From contig JAQFVV010012574.1 of NCBI GenBank assembly GCA_028023455.1, positions 1,155,959 to 1,219,958 of the forward strand: a stretch of 64,000 bases of DNA, given 5' to 3'. How positions within the stretch are numbered: position 1 is the first letter of the stretch; each line of letters opens with the position of its first letter. This document shows, one piece after another, positions 46,556 to 59,660 of the stretch. A program made the position numbers and the translations under genes. The notes under the pieces were generated by a model that saw nothing but the letters and a program-made list of their open reading frames with translations, did no database searches and was not told the DNA's origin. The stretch is from Epiperipatus broadwayi. Lineage: Eukaryota > Onychophora > Udeonychophora > Euonychophora > Peripatidae.

Positions 46556-46854
46556 ATGAGCACAGACTTTCACATGACCCATCACTCTCCACTCTATTTT
46601 ATAACACTGATACACTTGACACATATATGTCAAAAAGATAAATAATCACCAATATACATATTTCATGCTAAACCAGAAATCATCAGTTGGTCCAGATTAT
46701 CATCTATAGTACACATGTATGCAATAAGTGCTCAGATATATATTAAGATAGCCAATCTTTATACTTTAATGGACAGGCTTCAACCCACTCCACACTCCAA
46801 CTCTTCAACTGTCCATCCTGATTGAAAATCTGATGATGGAACACTCAAAGGCCA
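46556..46854 (-). mobile_element. Repeat family B copy 3
   Basis: Minus-strand copy with TGATGATGGAACACTCA's inverse at its start, GCCTGTCCATTAAAG, CTTAATATATATCTGAGCAC and the hammerhead region. It shares all landmarks with copies at 22.3 and 51.0 kb. Confidence 0.72.
46641..46701 (-). ncRNA. Hammerhead ribozyme, family B copy 3
   Basis: Minus strand: GATAATC, TGG internal loop, ACCAA, CTGATGA (46686-46680), stem II region TTTC-TGGTTTA-GCAT, GAAA (46664-46661), TATGTATA (helix III of 2-3 bp), then TTGGT and GATTATT. Helix I pairs ACCAA/TTGGT and GATAATC/GATTATT perfectly apart from the bulged TGG and a terminal U. Core elements are intact, but stem II has two mismatches in this copy. Confidence 0.72.
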
Positions 46855-46869
46855 TCCTGAAGCTGAGAT

Positions 46870-49508
46870 TATTGCCACACCCATGTTGACCTAAAGTCAA
46901 TCTGACCCCTCATGTACAGGACATAATCCATTTAATATCTGTATGAGGGATTGGCAGTCGTATGGTAAACTGTGGAGATAAACATTTTGAGATTAACAAT
47001 AAAGGTTTAACAATAAAGGTTAAAAGAAAATATTTTGTTAAAAGAACTATAATTAACACTCATATTATTTAAAAAATTAAGATGCTAAAATAATATACTA
47101 TGCTGAAAAATACACCAAAATATACATAAACATGAAAAGGGATTATATTTAAGATGAGACTATAAGATAAGCGATTTTTGAAGAGATTTGGAGAAGCTAT
47201 GACGAAAAAAAAACTTTATTAATTTTGTGATTTTCATTCAGATGTTAAATTGATAATAATTAAAAATGATAATGATGAATAAAACGTTAAAATAAATGAA
47301 AAAAGTAAAACAAAGTAGATAGAAGACAATAAAGATAGTAAGAAAGGTATAGATCTTCTTTATAAAGAACTGTTGAATCAATGACGTCAACCTCACTTTA
47401 GATTTTAATATAAAATAAGAATTGCACTCAATAAGTGAATATGAAAAGATTACATCTAGCAACTCAAGTTTTCCAAATTCATACTCACTACTGAGTAAAA
47501 CTAAGCCACAAATAAAAATGTGCTGTAATATTAGGATTAAAAAAGCATTAACTTATATATATATATATATATGTAATGTGTGTAGTATATTCACTTGTAT
47601 TTAGTCTTATAAAATGAGTTTAAAAAATCGTAATATAGCTAAAACTAAAAAACAATATAATAATAGGTAAATTTATACAATTAGCCTTTATAAACTGAAA
47701 GTGTGCATAACATAGTGATTATATAAATTTATTTAATGGATTTATTTTTTTCCAATTGATTATTGGAACATTAATTTTTGTTTTGATATTATGATTCAAA
47801 GATTACTAATGAAATGTCGCAGTTTCTCATTTATGTCAATTAGAAAAATTAATGTTGTTCAAGTATTGATATTATTTTTTCTTTTATCAATTAATACAAA
47901 GTAAAATCAGATTTTGATTCTAATTTATTTGTACGCAGAAAACACATCCGATCATCTATAAAATAAGAAATATTAAAATATATTAAGTATTAAGAACATC
48001 AACAGTTTTCTAAACTTATAAAAATAACTAAAACTAATATATTTTTCAAAGATATTTGAAAATTAAAGATGAATTCTTTCCAGCAAATTTGCCTTTGAGT
48101 TTGGTATATAATAAAATGAAAAAAGTGGAGAAAAATTAGTGAATTAATAGAATAGAAAATTGAACATAAAATGTGTGTTTGTGGAGGATCAAAAATAAAT
48201 ATTGAATTCATGGATAGTGATAACATTATATCCTATTAAAGAGACAATATGTCGGCTTATAGGAAAAGTTGATATATAGGGTAATGTGATCATAAAAAAC
48301 AAACCAGAGAAGCGAATGTACTAAAAATATGGGGGGGAAGGGGTAAGATGTTAATTTAGTGAATTTATAATATAATGTCTAAAAAGAATAGAGCAAAACA
48401 TGAAAATGTGTTTACTAATATTGGACACCAGATAATTAATACAATTTTGGATTATTTGAACAGTAATAAAAACATAATAATATTGGTAAGAACTGTTTTG
48501 AAGAATATTGTTGAATTTTTATGAAAAACAATAGCTAGGTAGAAGAAATGATGTTGAATATTGAATCAAAATTAAATAAGGTATATACGATTAACATAAA
48601 GATAAATTAAATGTTTGAATTAAGAAAGCATGATAATTTTTCTTAATCTATAAAATGTATTTTTTTAGAATAGGACTTTTTTAAGAGTAATGGGACCCAT
48701 TGTCTGGATAAAAATGATAATATTAAGAAATTTACAGGAAATGTCTTTGTTCATCACAGTGAAATTTTTTTGGAATGTATATATGTAAAAAATAAATTAT
48801 GTCTGAGGCAGAAGTAAAAAAAAGGTGTGATAATATCAAAGCAAAGTAAGTAAAAATATGTGCATAAAAATAGAGTAATGAAAAATAATCTAGGAACAGA
48901 CAGAATAATGGTTAATAATAGATTTAAAGAAAGAATCTTTAAAGGGAAATCCTAAAACGATTTTTAGTACAAATTGGATTTTTGAATTTACATGATAGAA
49001 AATGTTTATTATGCAACCAATAGTGAAGACACATTTAAAAAATGGAAAATAAATTTTTGAGATGGGAAATAAAATGAATGAATAGGTAAACATTTAAAAT
49101 AAAATAACACATTGTTGAGATTAAAAGTGAGTGAAAAGAAAGAGATTCGCGAAAAGTATAAAAGAGTAGAATGTATGCATTTGGGAATGTCTATCCAAAA
49201 ATAGGGATGAGTTTAAATGTTAGTTATAAAATATTAATGAATAGAAAACTGAAAAGAACGAACAAAGGATGCATTTGTGAAAAAGAGTGTAAGTGAAATG
49301 AAGATTGGCAATTTGAGAGAAGTTTATAATAGAAAATTTACAATGATGCGTATTTGAAGTATGTTGTTTATTAAATTAAATGTTGATAAATAAAAAAGAA
49401 TTAGAAAAGATAAAAATAACAAAACTTTGAGATGAAAAAGAAAAAGATATAGCAGTAATCATAATATGTGGTTAGAAAGTTAGATACTCAATACTCTTCC
49501 GTATGTGC
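46870..49508. other. AT-rich stretch, nothing recognised
   Basis: Frames at 47238-47462, 47999-48226 and 48890-49093 (-) are F/I/Y-rich chance frames. An (AT)n run lies at 47551-47571. No gene or repeat family was assigned. Confidence 0.4.
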
Positions 49509-49510
49509 CT

Positions 49511-49613
49511 TTTTTTTATATGTCATAGCATCGGCCAGGAGGCGAACCCGCAACATCCGTCTGCAACCAGCTGCTTGCTTGCAAGGCAGTGCGCTGACCT
49601 CTCGGCTAACAAC
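49511..49613 (-). mobile_element. tRNA-derived SINE
   Basis: Minus strand: GTTGTTAGCCGAGAGGTCAG (A-box region), GCCTTGCAAGCAAGCAGC, then the B box GCGGGTTCGCCTCCTGG and CCGATGCTATGACATAT. A long variable-arm-like insert separates the boxes, as in tRNA-Leu/Ser. The flanks TATGTGCCTTTT and TATGTGCTTTT suggest a short target duplication. Near-identical to the copy at 60.85 kb. Confidence 0.8.
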
Positions 49614-49619
49614 ACTATG

Positions 49620-51040
49620 TGCTTTTGATTGGAAATTTTATAACAATTTTGGTTATTATAGACATATTATTAAAGTTCTTGATAAAAGTTTAAAAATTAT
49701 CTTGGAAAGAGGGGGAAAATATAATTTTCTTAGCATAAAAACTATTTTCAGAAACTATTCACTATAATGGTCTAATTTTAATAAAATTCCCATTAGAGTT
49801 AGATGCAATATTTTAGTCAATATTACCTCTAATTTTTACTAACTATATATAGAGTGCTTTTTTTTTTGTCTGCGTTTTTTTTTGATAAAATCAAAATAAT
49901 TTGTGTATATAAATCAAGTAAAAAAATAAATGTAACAATATAGTTTAAATAATATAGTATATAATAATATAAATTTATTATACATAGTAATACTATAGTT
50001 TTATTTAACAAAACTAACGTAACTATAATGCTTTATTGATAATGATAAAAATAAATAAAAATGAAAAATAATTGAATGATTTGTTGCTTAAAAAATCATG
50101 CAGTATTCAATCACCAGGATTGAGCTATAATCTATAGAATTTTGGCTCTCAAGTCCACTTTTTACTACCTGGACTGAACCATACAAAGCTAAGAACATTA
50201 AACAGTCCCTATTAAAAGTTCTCCTTTATACTGAGTAAATTTTGCAATGTTTTTGCAAGATCAGTTGATCAATTACCATGTGATCATGAACCTTTTTTCA
50301 GAATATTTGTAAAAATGGCAAGACATAAAATGACTCATGCTATTCTAATATTCATATAAAATGCAGGAAGAATGCACTCCCACTTCATTTTTACTTTATT
50401 AAAGAAAATATTGGTTATTCATATCTTTCAATAATATGGACATATTGGAGCCAAAAATATTATTGGAATATTATAATATTTTATTAGCCTAAAATGAATT
50501 CAACAGTCCAAGATTCATTGACAATGTGTGGAATTTGTTTAAAATCAATATTTCCAAATCTTTCATAGATAAGACCTGCATATGTCATTCCTCTGCAAGA
50601 ACTTAATTAATTACCTATATTAATTTTTTTGATAAATGCAATCATTTTAGAATTACAAATATTCGTTAATTGTGACAAGCCTGTTTTTAAAATATACAAA
50701 TGCATATTTCATTACAAAAGTCAAGCAACTTTGGTGATTCAAATATTAATTAATTAATTATTAATTTCATTAATAGGAAAGCCTAAAAAATTTTTAACTG
50801 ATCATGACATTTTATTTTTGTTTAAAACTGGGGATTATGAATATAACAATAGAGAATAATATATATTCTATTTGTAATCTATAAACAAATCCTTACAAAA
50901 AATAATGAGAGAAATAAACATTGTATTTAGGTGCAAACCATTCAGATATATCCTTAATAAACATATAAAGTTAAACAAATAACACTCTATATAAACAGCA
51001 TTTAGCAAAAATCTACAGAGTCAACACAATTCAACTATTA
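49620..51040. other. AT-rich stretch, nothing firm
   Basis: A B-box-like word occurs near 50.12 kb on the minus strand (AGCTCAATCCTGG) without a convincing A box. Nothing else is recognised. Confidence 0.35.
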
Positions 51041-51044
51041 CTTT

Positions 51045-51345
51045 GCTTGAACGTTCCATCATCAGATTTTCAATGAAATGGATGGTTGAAGAGTTGTGGA
51101 TTGGAGTAGTTTGAAGCCTGTCCATTAAAGTATGAAGAGTGGTTATCTTAATATAAAGCTGAATGCTGATTGTATATATGTGCGGAGATAGTAATCTGGA
51201 CCAACTGATGATTGCTGGTTTAGCACAAAATACGTATATTGATGATTATTTATCTTTTCAACATGTGTATGATCAGGTGGGTCAGCAATATGAGATGGCT
51301 GCAGAGCTGAGAATTGTGTGAAGTCTGAGTTTGAATCCTTATATA
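51045..51345 (+). mobile_element. Repeat family B copy 4
   Basis: GAACGTTCCATCATCAGATT, GCCTGTCCATTAAAGTATG, TCTTAATATAAAGCTGA, the hammerhead region, TGTGTATGATCAGG and a B-box-like GAGTTTGAATCC (51327-51338). The best-preserved single-unit copy. Confidence 0.75.
51190..51250 (+). ncRNA. Hammerhead ribozyme, family B copy 4
   Basis: AATC, TGG loop, ACCAA, CTGATGA (51205-51211), stem II TTGC/GCAC around TGGTTTA, AAAA (G12 mutated from GAAA), TACGTATA, TTGAT and GATTATT. Helix I has one mismatch. The G12 change should impair cleavage. Confidence 0.65.
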
Positions 51346-51569
51346 TTACATTATATATGTGCAGGTGTGTGTAAGCCTGTACAGTGTATTAATTTACATA
51401 TTACTCTTAATAATTTTATTAAAAGAAAGTTAAGAATAGGGCAAAGTATAATAAAAGAAATTTACATAAAATTCAGATTGGATATCAAGTTTTAATTAGA
51501 ATTTCTAAATTAATTAATATTAGCTTTTTAATAAATTTTATAAATTACATATATATATAATATTATAAG

Positions 51570-51635
51570 GGCCTTGTGGTACTATGGCAATACATAGGCC
51601 TGCCACATTATAATTTGAATTTGAATAGTCTTATA
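51570..51635 (+). mobile_element. Decayed tRNA-like SINE piece
   Basis: GGCCTTGTGGTACTATGGCA resembles an A-box region and TTTGAATTTGAATAGT a worn B box. Low information content, tentative. Confidence 0.35.
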
Positions 51636-51639
51636 ATTT

Positions 51640-52199
51640 TTTTCTAGGTAATCAGTTCATAATAATTCAGACAAACATTCAATATTTAAAAGTAAATGAA
51701 TCTGTGTATATTACTATACTTGGCTAAAGGTATACAAGGATAGAATTTTGTTCAAATCCTTACTACTTGCCCATTAAAAAACTTAGTGCATTTTTCTTTA
51801 CTATTTCTTTATGGGAAGATGTTAGAGAGATACTTGCCTTAAATGGGTTATTTACTGGTCATTTTATATTTTTTATTTAAAAAGTATTGAATAGAATTCA
51901 ATATATTTATGATTATAACTAATGAAGCAAATACAGCATTAATAACTAAAGAGATATATTATAACATAAAGTCATTTTTCTTTATAAGATATAAAATTGG
52001 GAGAGTATGGTAAGAAAATAGCATATATGGCAATGAGGGTCATATGCTATATAACTAATTTTAACTATTATTTAGTATTCTTAGAATAATTTATTTGAAA
52101 TATTAGTAGCTTGACTTATCCTATTAATTTTAGCAAGTTTATTTTATAAGTATCTGTCATTACTATTTGTAACCTGTATATATGTATATATTGTGTGTT

Positions 52200-52243
<44 letters not shown>

Positions 52244-53490
52244 TGCATGTTTAGATGCACTTATGTTTACTAAGTCCTATGTATAAAATACATGTACATA
52301 GTATGTATGTCTATGCATGAATGTGCATATGACTTAAGTTTTATGTATGAAAGCAGTCTGAAATAATTTCTATGTTACATTAAGTTCATTAATGCAATTT
52401 GTCCTTCTAAAATCTCTATACTTTTTCAAAATATTCTCATCATCTTCTACAATTGTTTTCTATGTTTTAGCATGTTATCATATAAATTTTTCTAAAACCA
52501 AAGTTATATCCAAATATGACAATTATCATCAGAGAATAATTAGAGAAGATATAGAAATATTGAGGGGATAAAATTATATTAATAAATGTCATGAAATAGA
52601 CAAAATTAATAAAAACAATCAACTTAAATTTAAATCCATTCAAGAAATTCTCATTATTTTAAGTTTGATATTCATTCTTTTTTTTTTTTTTTTTTTTTTG
52701 GACTTGTTCTATTTTGTTCTGAGATTTCACTTACTCTATTTCTTTTTATACTTTTTAAATTTAAGTAATACTTTACAACTTTTTTAAATGTTTGTAGTGA
52801 TCATATTACATGTTTTACTAGTTTTTAGCAGATGTTATTTTGATGAAATTTTGATGCATTTAGGTCTTTTATTATTTTACATGATTAATTCCAAAACATT
52901 AGTATACATTTTAATATATGAACATTTTTACAGACACTGGATGTAAAATATATATTATCTGGGTTCATTAATATGTAAATAATACTTTTATTGTACCAAT
53001 ATTTTTGTTGGATATCATCTTCCATGGGTTTGGTAAGAAAAAATGTAGAAGGTTACATGAAATACAAGAAATCCTATTCAAAACCCATGCAATAAAAATA
53101 AATTTTTCAAAATGTGAATTATGAGTGATAGTTTAGATTAATGGATTTTAAATACCTTTTTTTAAATAGGAGGTAACTTAGGTGTATCAGTGCATTTGTT
53201 GATGCAGTCTGGATTCCTAAGAATATCAGTCATTTTTGATTTTGTATTTTGATGGTGACATGTCTGGATAGGATTCTGGTTAGAAAAATCTACAATGTAA
53301 TCAATATATTTAACATAATAAGGAATAATCCAGCATTAGCAAATTTATTTTTCTTAGAATGGATATAATAGGTTATTCCTATCCATTTAAGAAATCTTAG
53401 AACTTCCATATGGGATGTCATAGATTTGAATAGAAATATTTGTAGTTTTTTTTTTTTTTTTAGTAGTAGTATTTGTACTTTTATATTAAA
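51640..53490. other. AT-rich stretch with (AT)n run
   Basis: (AT)n at 52204-52240 and T-runs at 52680-52699 and 53448-53461. A B-box-like TTGTTCAAATCCTTA at 51752 lacks a partner. No gene was assigned. Confidence 0.4.
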
Positions 53491-53497
53491 TCTATTT

Positions 53498-53620
53498 GTG
53501 AAATGGATAGAATATCGAAGCTTCTAGAGTGATATGGAAAAGAGAATCGATAAAATGAAGACAGTGGATTGAACTTGGAGAAAATTTCATTATACAATGG
53601 ATTGATAATAATTGAAAATG
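53498..53620 (+). mobile_element. LINE 3' end relic
   Basis: GTGAAATGGATAGAATATCG..., GTGATATGGAAAAGAGAATC, GATTGAACTTGGAGAAAATT, ACAATGGATTGATAATAATT and AAAATGATATA parallel the LINE 3' end at 20.95-21.06 kb (RWMDE..., VMWRREAKD..., ELGE, then GAT tail) at the DNA level, with frame shifts. Confidence 0.62.
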
Positions 53621-55325
53621 ATATATATAAGTAAAAACTTTTAAGCTCTCATATGGATGCTAATGGTGTAAAACGTTTCATTATCTTATTATTTTAAATG
53701 ATAAACTACTACAATCATTGCTGGAATATTATTACTTAATCATAGCACCCTATTGTCTCTTTACTCTATTTACTTTTAGGCAAAAAACTTCATATATATA
53801 TGTCATCGTTATAAATAAATAAATCATAACTGTATGTTTTCTTTTTTAAAAAAATGACGTAATAAATATTTTTTATAAAATAAAATAAGTATATAGATCA
53901 AAAAAATTAAATAGTTAAAATATTAAAGCAGTGATTTTTATTATACATAAAATATTAATAAAATTTATCTTACCTTTACAAAATTACTGTTTATTCAAGA
54001 AACAAAAATAATCTAATGTAAATATTCCTTTTTTTAAAATCATTTCCAAAAATTGTCAGCAATGAGAAAAGAGTGAAACTTTATCAATTAATTAATCTTC
54101 CATTTTGGGTAGAATCTAAATAATTTGGAAAAATAGGTTAAAAAAAAAAACGCTTTCTCACCAACATATTTTTGTAGGTTATCTTATAACTTTCGGTAAT
54201 ATTTAATACTTGGCCATGGAGATATAAAATCAAGAATTATTTATAAACAATATCTTATCAATGTTATTAAGAGTAGTTATTGATTAAAAAATTGATATTA
54301 TTTTATATATTTTTTTTAATCTGAAATTTATTTGGGTGAAAAGTCGAGTTATTTATTTCTAATCTTGGTTTAGATTGTGTAAATTTTAAACGTAATTTTA
54401 CATAATTATTTATTCTCTTATAAAATCAATATTCTTGTGAACTTTAGCTTTGGATAATTACTTTAAAATGTTATTTCAAGACACTGCTGATTACAGTTTA
54501 TTGAAGAAAATTAACAACCATTATTGATTCTATGATTCTTTAGGTTAAAAATTGAAACTCTATATTTAGAATGTTTTTTGTGGCTTCATACTGCCGTAAG
54601 ATGGCTCTCTAAAATATACAGAAATTTTAACATGCATTAATGGTTTTCTTTTTTTTTTTTTTGTATATAAATGCTGTTACGTGAACCAATTTTATTATTG
54701 CATGAAATTGTTTTTAATATAAATAAGGCTTTATTGTAGTCATAAAATCCATAAAAATAAAGCATGCTTTTAAAATTATATTCCTTATTTCTGTTTAGTA
54801 TCTGTCAATCCGATTTTAAATTTTCTAATATATTATTAGTATGCGAATTTATTTGTATGAATAATTTCAATACTTATTAAGCATATGGCGATAAAATATA
54901 AATAGAATAAGGAAAAAATGGCATTATATATTTATATATGTTAGCATTCATTGTATGTGCCTTTGACATCCACTTTGAATACTCAAGTTACTTGAATTGT
55001 AGGTGTAATAATTTTGCTATGCATAATTTAGCAAACCCAAAAGTTTGAATGTACTCTAATTTAAAAAAGCTCAGTTATCAAATAAATGGAAGTAATGTAA
55101 TCATTTTGTCATTTGAATATTCAAATTTTACTTAACATTTTCAACAAACAACCACATGATTGTTTTAATCATAACAACTTTTAATAATAACCAACAACAG
55201 TGCTAAAATATCAGTGGTAATTTTATGTCTTTAATACTCCATAAACACTAAATATTCATTATCAAAAAAGATTTTAAGAATCATTAAATTTTTTTTCACT
55301 AAGTTAAGATACTTAAACTAAACAT
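53621..55325. other. AT-rich stretch, nothing recognised
   Basis: No open frame, repeat family or RNA gene is seen. T-run at 54649-54662. Confidence 0.4.
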
Positions 55326-55329
55326 AAAA

Positions 55330-55515
55330 GCACTACCGACTCTAAATTTCTTTTGCTATAAAAGGAACTGCATGAATATGAATGATATGTGCAGGCTTTG
55401 CAAAAGAGAATCTGAAACTCAGTCACATTTTTTTTTGTCCTATATTAGATCATATTTAGCTGGAATTCCCAATTTATTCAAAATTATACTATTCAAACAC
55501 TTCTTTAATCCTATG
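55330..55515 (+). pseudogene. LINE C-terminal zinc-knuckle-like fragment
   Basis: Plus strand: LPTLNFFCYKRNC then MNMNDMCRLCKRESETQSHF and FLSY. The pattern CxxC-x(4)-ET-xx-H-x(3-4)-[C] with a preceding LPT block is common near the end of retrotransposon proteins of the R1/R2 and related clades. The last cysteine is replaced by tyrosine. The segment ends at TGA (55517). This differs from the RWMDE-type LINE. Confidence 0.42.
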
Positions 55516-55519
55516 TGAA

Positions 55520-58046
55520 AGGTAACTTCGCACACATTAGAGTCAGTACATTTGCATTATTTTCACTATGGTGTACTCGATGCACATATACATATAATAC
55601 AAACACAAGAAGGCATCCAAATACTTTTTGGAAAAAAATGGAAATTATAATGTTAACGGATGAAAAATTTTCATCAACAAATATCTACACATCAACTTGG
55701 TCATGAATATGACTACAATCAAGCCTATAACATGATATACTATACCACAGAAAAGGGGGAAGAGAGAAAAAGTGGCCAAAGAAATCTGATAAAAGAATTT
55801 TTGATTACATAAAATGATCATGCTGTAAAAGACAGAGTTGAAGAATAGATACCTGAAATCCTTTATTGTTGGACAGTAATCTTTTTTATCGTACAATCAT
55901 TAAACTTAATAAAATTTCTTTTGAAAACTAAAAAAAAATCAGTCAAAGTGACTAAATGTTTTTTTCCTAATATTTAGTAACAGTAACCTTTTAACAAAAG
56001 TTGTCTTAGAACAGAAACCTGGTTTCTGATAAATAACTAATCATATGCACACATCTTATTAAATGAAGGCTTTAATATATATATTGTAATGGTATGCATC
56101 CTCTCAACAAGATAAGTTAAGGCAGTTGCATCTCACTATAGTCAGATTTAAGGTCTTCATATAGGATGCCATGAATGATGTGATTTAATTTTGATATAAA
56201 ATTATATTTCTTCCTAATAACTAATGTATTATTAATAAATTATTATATCTAAACCACATCAAATCAATTTTCACCTTATGCTCAGATTTTGAACTCAGGG
56301 AAGTTTAATAATTTACTCTCTTTAGGGGTTCCTATCAATATTCTAAAGTAATATTAATAACGAATCTCACTAACTCTTTAAATCAAATAAAACAAAATTG
56401 AAGACTTCATTTAATTTAATATAAAAAACATAATTATTTATTTAACAATTAAATAATTTAAATTTTACAATATATAAAAAAATATTTATATATCTACCTC
56501 CTTATATTAAAAATATAAATATTCTATTTACTTACAGTAGATATATTTTCTAACCTATAACACCACATGATTTTACAATGTATATAAAATATAAGTATCC
56601 AAATATTAAGTCTTTTATATTAACACTATTTTACAATAATTAGATTATAAAATAATAATCCAATCATTTGTATATAATACCTTTATTCGTTAAAATGATT
56701 GTCAGTAACTTATATTTATTAATACAAAAATATATACTTCACAACAATGTTAATCATTTATTCACTGTTATTAGACTATTTGGATTTGTATAAACAATGT
56801 AGTGTCATGTCATAGAAAATAATAATATGTGGATTTAAAAATAATTTAATCTCTTACCTCAAGTTCACATTATCCCTTTCTCATATTAACATTTCTTAAC
56901 CGATATTTAAATCTTTATTAATCATAAATAAAAATAAAAATATTTTAAATTATTAATCCTTTCTTATTATTCATTTTTTTAATAAAACGAATACGATGAT
57001 AAAGTAAATGAAATTAACTTTTCCCAATTATAACTTTCAAAAATCTTAAATGGTATTTATAAAAGTTAATACAATAATCTCAGATGTTCCTCATGAATGA
57101 AAATCCTTTGAAGATGCAGTTTTTGATTCTTTCATTGTTAGACCTTAAAGGAAATAATAGGATATCCTAAGTCGACATTTAGTTTCTTCTTTGTATGTAG
57201 ATTTCATCTTCTTAATACACAGTTCCTTTATTAACAATTATAATTCCATTTTAAGGATCTAATTTTTTTATAATTTTAAGACATTCAGCAAAAGATGTTA
57301 TTCACACATATATATTTGATTAGGCAAGTGCATTTTATCTATTCCATGATAAATTGGTGTTCTACCCACTTTGCATTTTTTTATAATATAAAGTACATTA
57401 AATTTAATTGAAGTTTTTATAAACATGTTCTTTTTTTAAAACGCAGTTTAGATTTTAGAACATGTAATTCAAACAATTTTAATAGAACATGAAAATATAT
57501 TCAAATTACTTTCTTTAAACAAAAATTAAAAAATTTCTTCTAATGAGTATTAAATTTTTAAAAATATAGACTTTATCTTACACTGTTCTTTGAAATCAAA
57601 CATAACATAAGTTTTTATGAGGATATAGCTGACAAAAATAGAATTCTTAGTCTTCTAATAAAAAGAATAGAATTAATATATTATATCTTGCTCCATCAGT
57701 TTGCTGAAGCATACACATTCTACACTGTTGCAATAACAATTCGATATTAAAACACTAAGTTAATTTCATTTCCTTTAATTCGATAAACTATGTGAACCCA
57801 AAGGTCATTTATCACCTTGTCAACCATCTTTTGTCAACGTCTTTTTTTTTAATTTTAAAGAATGAAAAATACTAACTTAACAAGTTATATATTTATTTTC
57901 ATAAATATAATAATGTAAATATAATGTATACATATTGATTACATGTATATATGAGTATATATATATATACTCCTACAATATAGTCATATATTGATAATAA
58001 AATTAAATAAATGTAGAAAAATAAATAAATATTGATACAAACTTAC
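55520..58046. other. AT-rich stretch, nothing recognised
   Basis: Small frames at 55515-55706 (+) and 55645-55896 (-) overlap each other and have no family match. The rest is very AT-rich. Confidence 0.4.
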
Positions 58047-58059
58047 ATATATGATGCAA

Positions 58060-58259
58060 TTATAAATTTATTAAATGCACATTGATTATGTAAGTAATAT
58101 TTACTGAGGCTATAACCTCGAAAATATGCATGTAAAATGCGATAGTAGGGACCTCTACAGGTGTTTAACCACAAGCTTACACTATGGAGCTTGTGGTTAA
58201 ACACCTGTAGAGGTCCCTACTATCGCATTTTACATGCATATAGGTTATAGCCTCAGTAA
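58060..58259 (-). mobile_element. Hairpin element family D with one-sided tail
   Basis: Arms of about 70 bp (58098-58170 and 58184-58256) pair almost perfectly, including TAGTAGGGACCTCTACAGG and GTTTAACCACAAGC. On the left a ~40-bp tail (58060-58097) precedes the arm. A 13-bp direct repeat ATATATGATGCAA flanks the whole (58047-58059 and 58260-58272). The layout equals that of families A and C. The left arm contains GCTATAACCTCGAAAAT, reminiscent of the GAAA half of a hammerhead, but no CUGAUGA block is present. Confidence 0.78.
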
Positions 58260-58331
58260 ATATATGATGCAAATAAATTAACAATTATTTCAAACACACT
58301 TGCAGATATATCAAAAATTAGTTAATACTTA

Positions 58332-58428
58332 CCTTTTTTTTTTCTATGTGTCAAAGTATCGGTTGGGAAGTGAACCTGGGACAACTGTTTGTAAGACAGC
58401 TGTGCTGATTACTCGACCATCAATGCTT
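58332..58428 (-). mobile_element. tRNA-derived SINE
   Basis: Minus strand: TTGATGGTCGAGTAATCAGC, then CAGCTGTCTTACAAACAG, the B box CCAGGTTCACTTCCC and AACCGATACTTTGACACAT with an A-rich tail. Closest to the copy at 8.4 kb. Confidence 0.78.
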
Positions 58429-58439
58429 GACAACTTATT

Positions 58440-59435
58440 TTATAGAGCAAATTTCAAAAAGTAGTACATTTTGAATGATATTAATATTTACTGTATCATA
58501 AAATAAATAGGCCAGCTTTCATACTATATGTATTTCAGCTAAATTAAGTTTTTCATATAAGCTAAATTTCAAAGCACTAGTTGTCTGTAGAAGTTGGTGG
58601 TTCGTTTATAACTGTGTAATATATATTATTATTTATTAATGAAAAAATGGGTATTTTCAATTCTAAAATATGTTTAAAAATGATTTTCACCTTTGTATCA
58701 TCCAAGTAATTCTACAAATAAAATAATCTGGATGTGCACACACTTAATTCATTTTATTATTAAATAATTTCTCCAGTATTACTTACAAATCCATTATAGC
58801 ACAATTCTATGATGAAATCAATTAGATTCATTGACAACTCACAACAGCAAATATCTAGAAGAATATGACATCAGAAAAAGAATAATTTCAAAAATTATTT
58901 AATAAACAAAAGAATAAAAACATTTAGAAATGATGTGTCAAATCAAAGTTATTTCACATATTATCAACTCTGTTTATACAATACACATTTGATTGTATAT
59001 AACATGTGTAAATATTATTCCCTTCTGATTCTTTTTAATTAATTAACTTTTAATCCAAATGAACTATTTCCTTTTAATAATCAAACTCTAAAAAAATATT
59101 TACCAATAAAGAAAAAAATAATTTTAACTTCAACCTTCCTCCCCTTTTTCTTTGAAAATGAGGATATTTCCATACAATTTTAACTAAGTAAAAAACATCT
59201 TTTCAATAAACTAATAAAAAAATTAGTCAGTATTTTCAATTTCAAATCCCTATAAAGTTACCATTATAAATGTAAATGTATATACATTATACTACCTCAT
59301 TTTACTATGGATTTTTTTTAATGTTTTTGTAATTTGCCTAGTTGCATACTCCTTTGATAGATCATGCAGGTAACAGTTTAGTCAAAGTCTTGGCTCCAGA
59401 TTTTTTTTTTGTCATAGATTCCTCAATAGGTTTTT
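58440..59435. other. AT-rich stretch, nothing recognised
   Basis: No feature beyond A/T runs was found. Confidence 0.4.
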
Positions 59436-59439
59436 ATAC

Positions 59440-59660
59440 TCAGTTAGCTTTTTTTTTCTTTTATAGCTCCAGATTTCCAGATTAACAATTATTTTCATTT
59501 CATTAATCTTCTATTTAGCTTTTTTTCTTTTTCTATTTGTAGTTTTACATTTCCAATTTAATAAGTACAGTATTTTTATTTCATTATTATTCCATTTAGC
59601 TTTACCTTTTTTTGTAACTCCAGGTTTTCATTTTAACAATTATTTTCATTTCAGCAGAAC
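59440..59660. repeat. Degenerate tandem repeat (~70-80 bp units)
   Basis: Three units share TTTAGCTTTTTTTCTTTT, AGCTCCAGATTTCCA, TTAACAATTATTTTCATTTC or variants (starts near 59446, 59515 and 59596). Diverged, T-rich. Confidence 0.55.

Noticed and set aside
49468-49767. 99-codon plus-strand ORF
   Set aside because: Its distinctive part (SARRRTRNIRLQPAA...) is the antisense of a SINE, and the rest is AT-driven.
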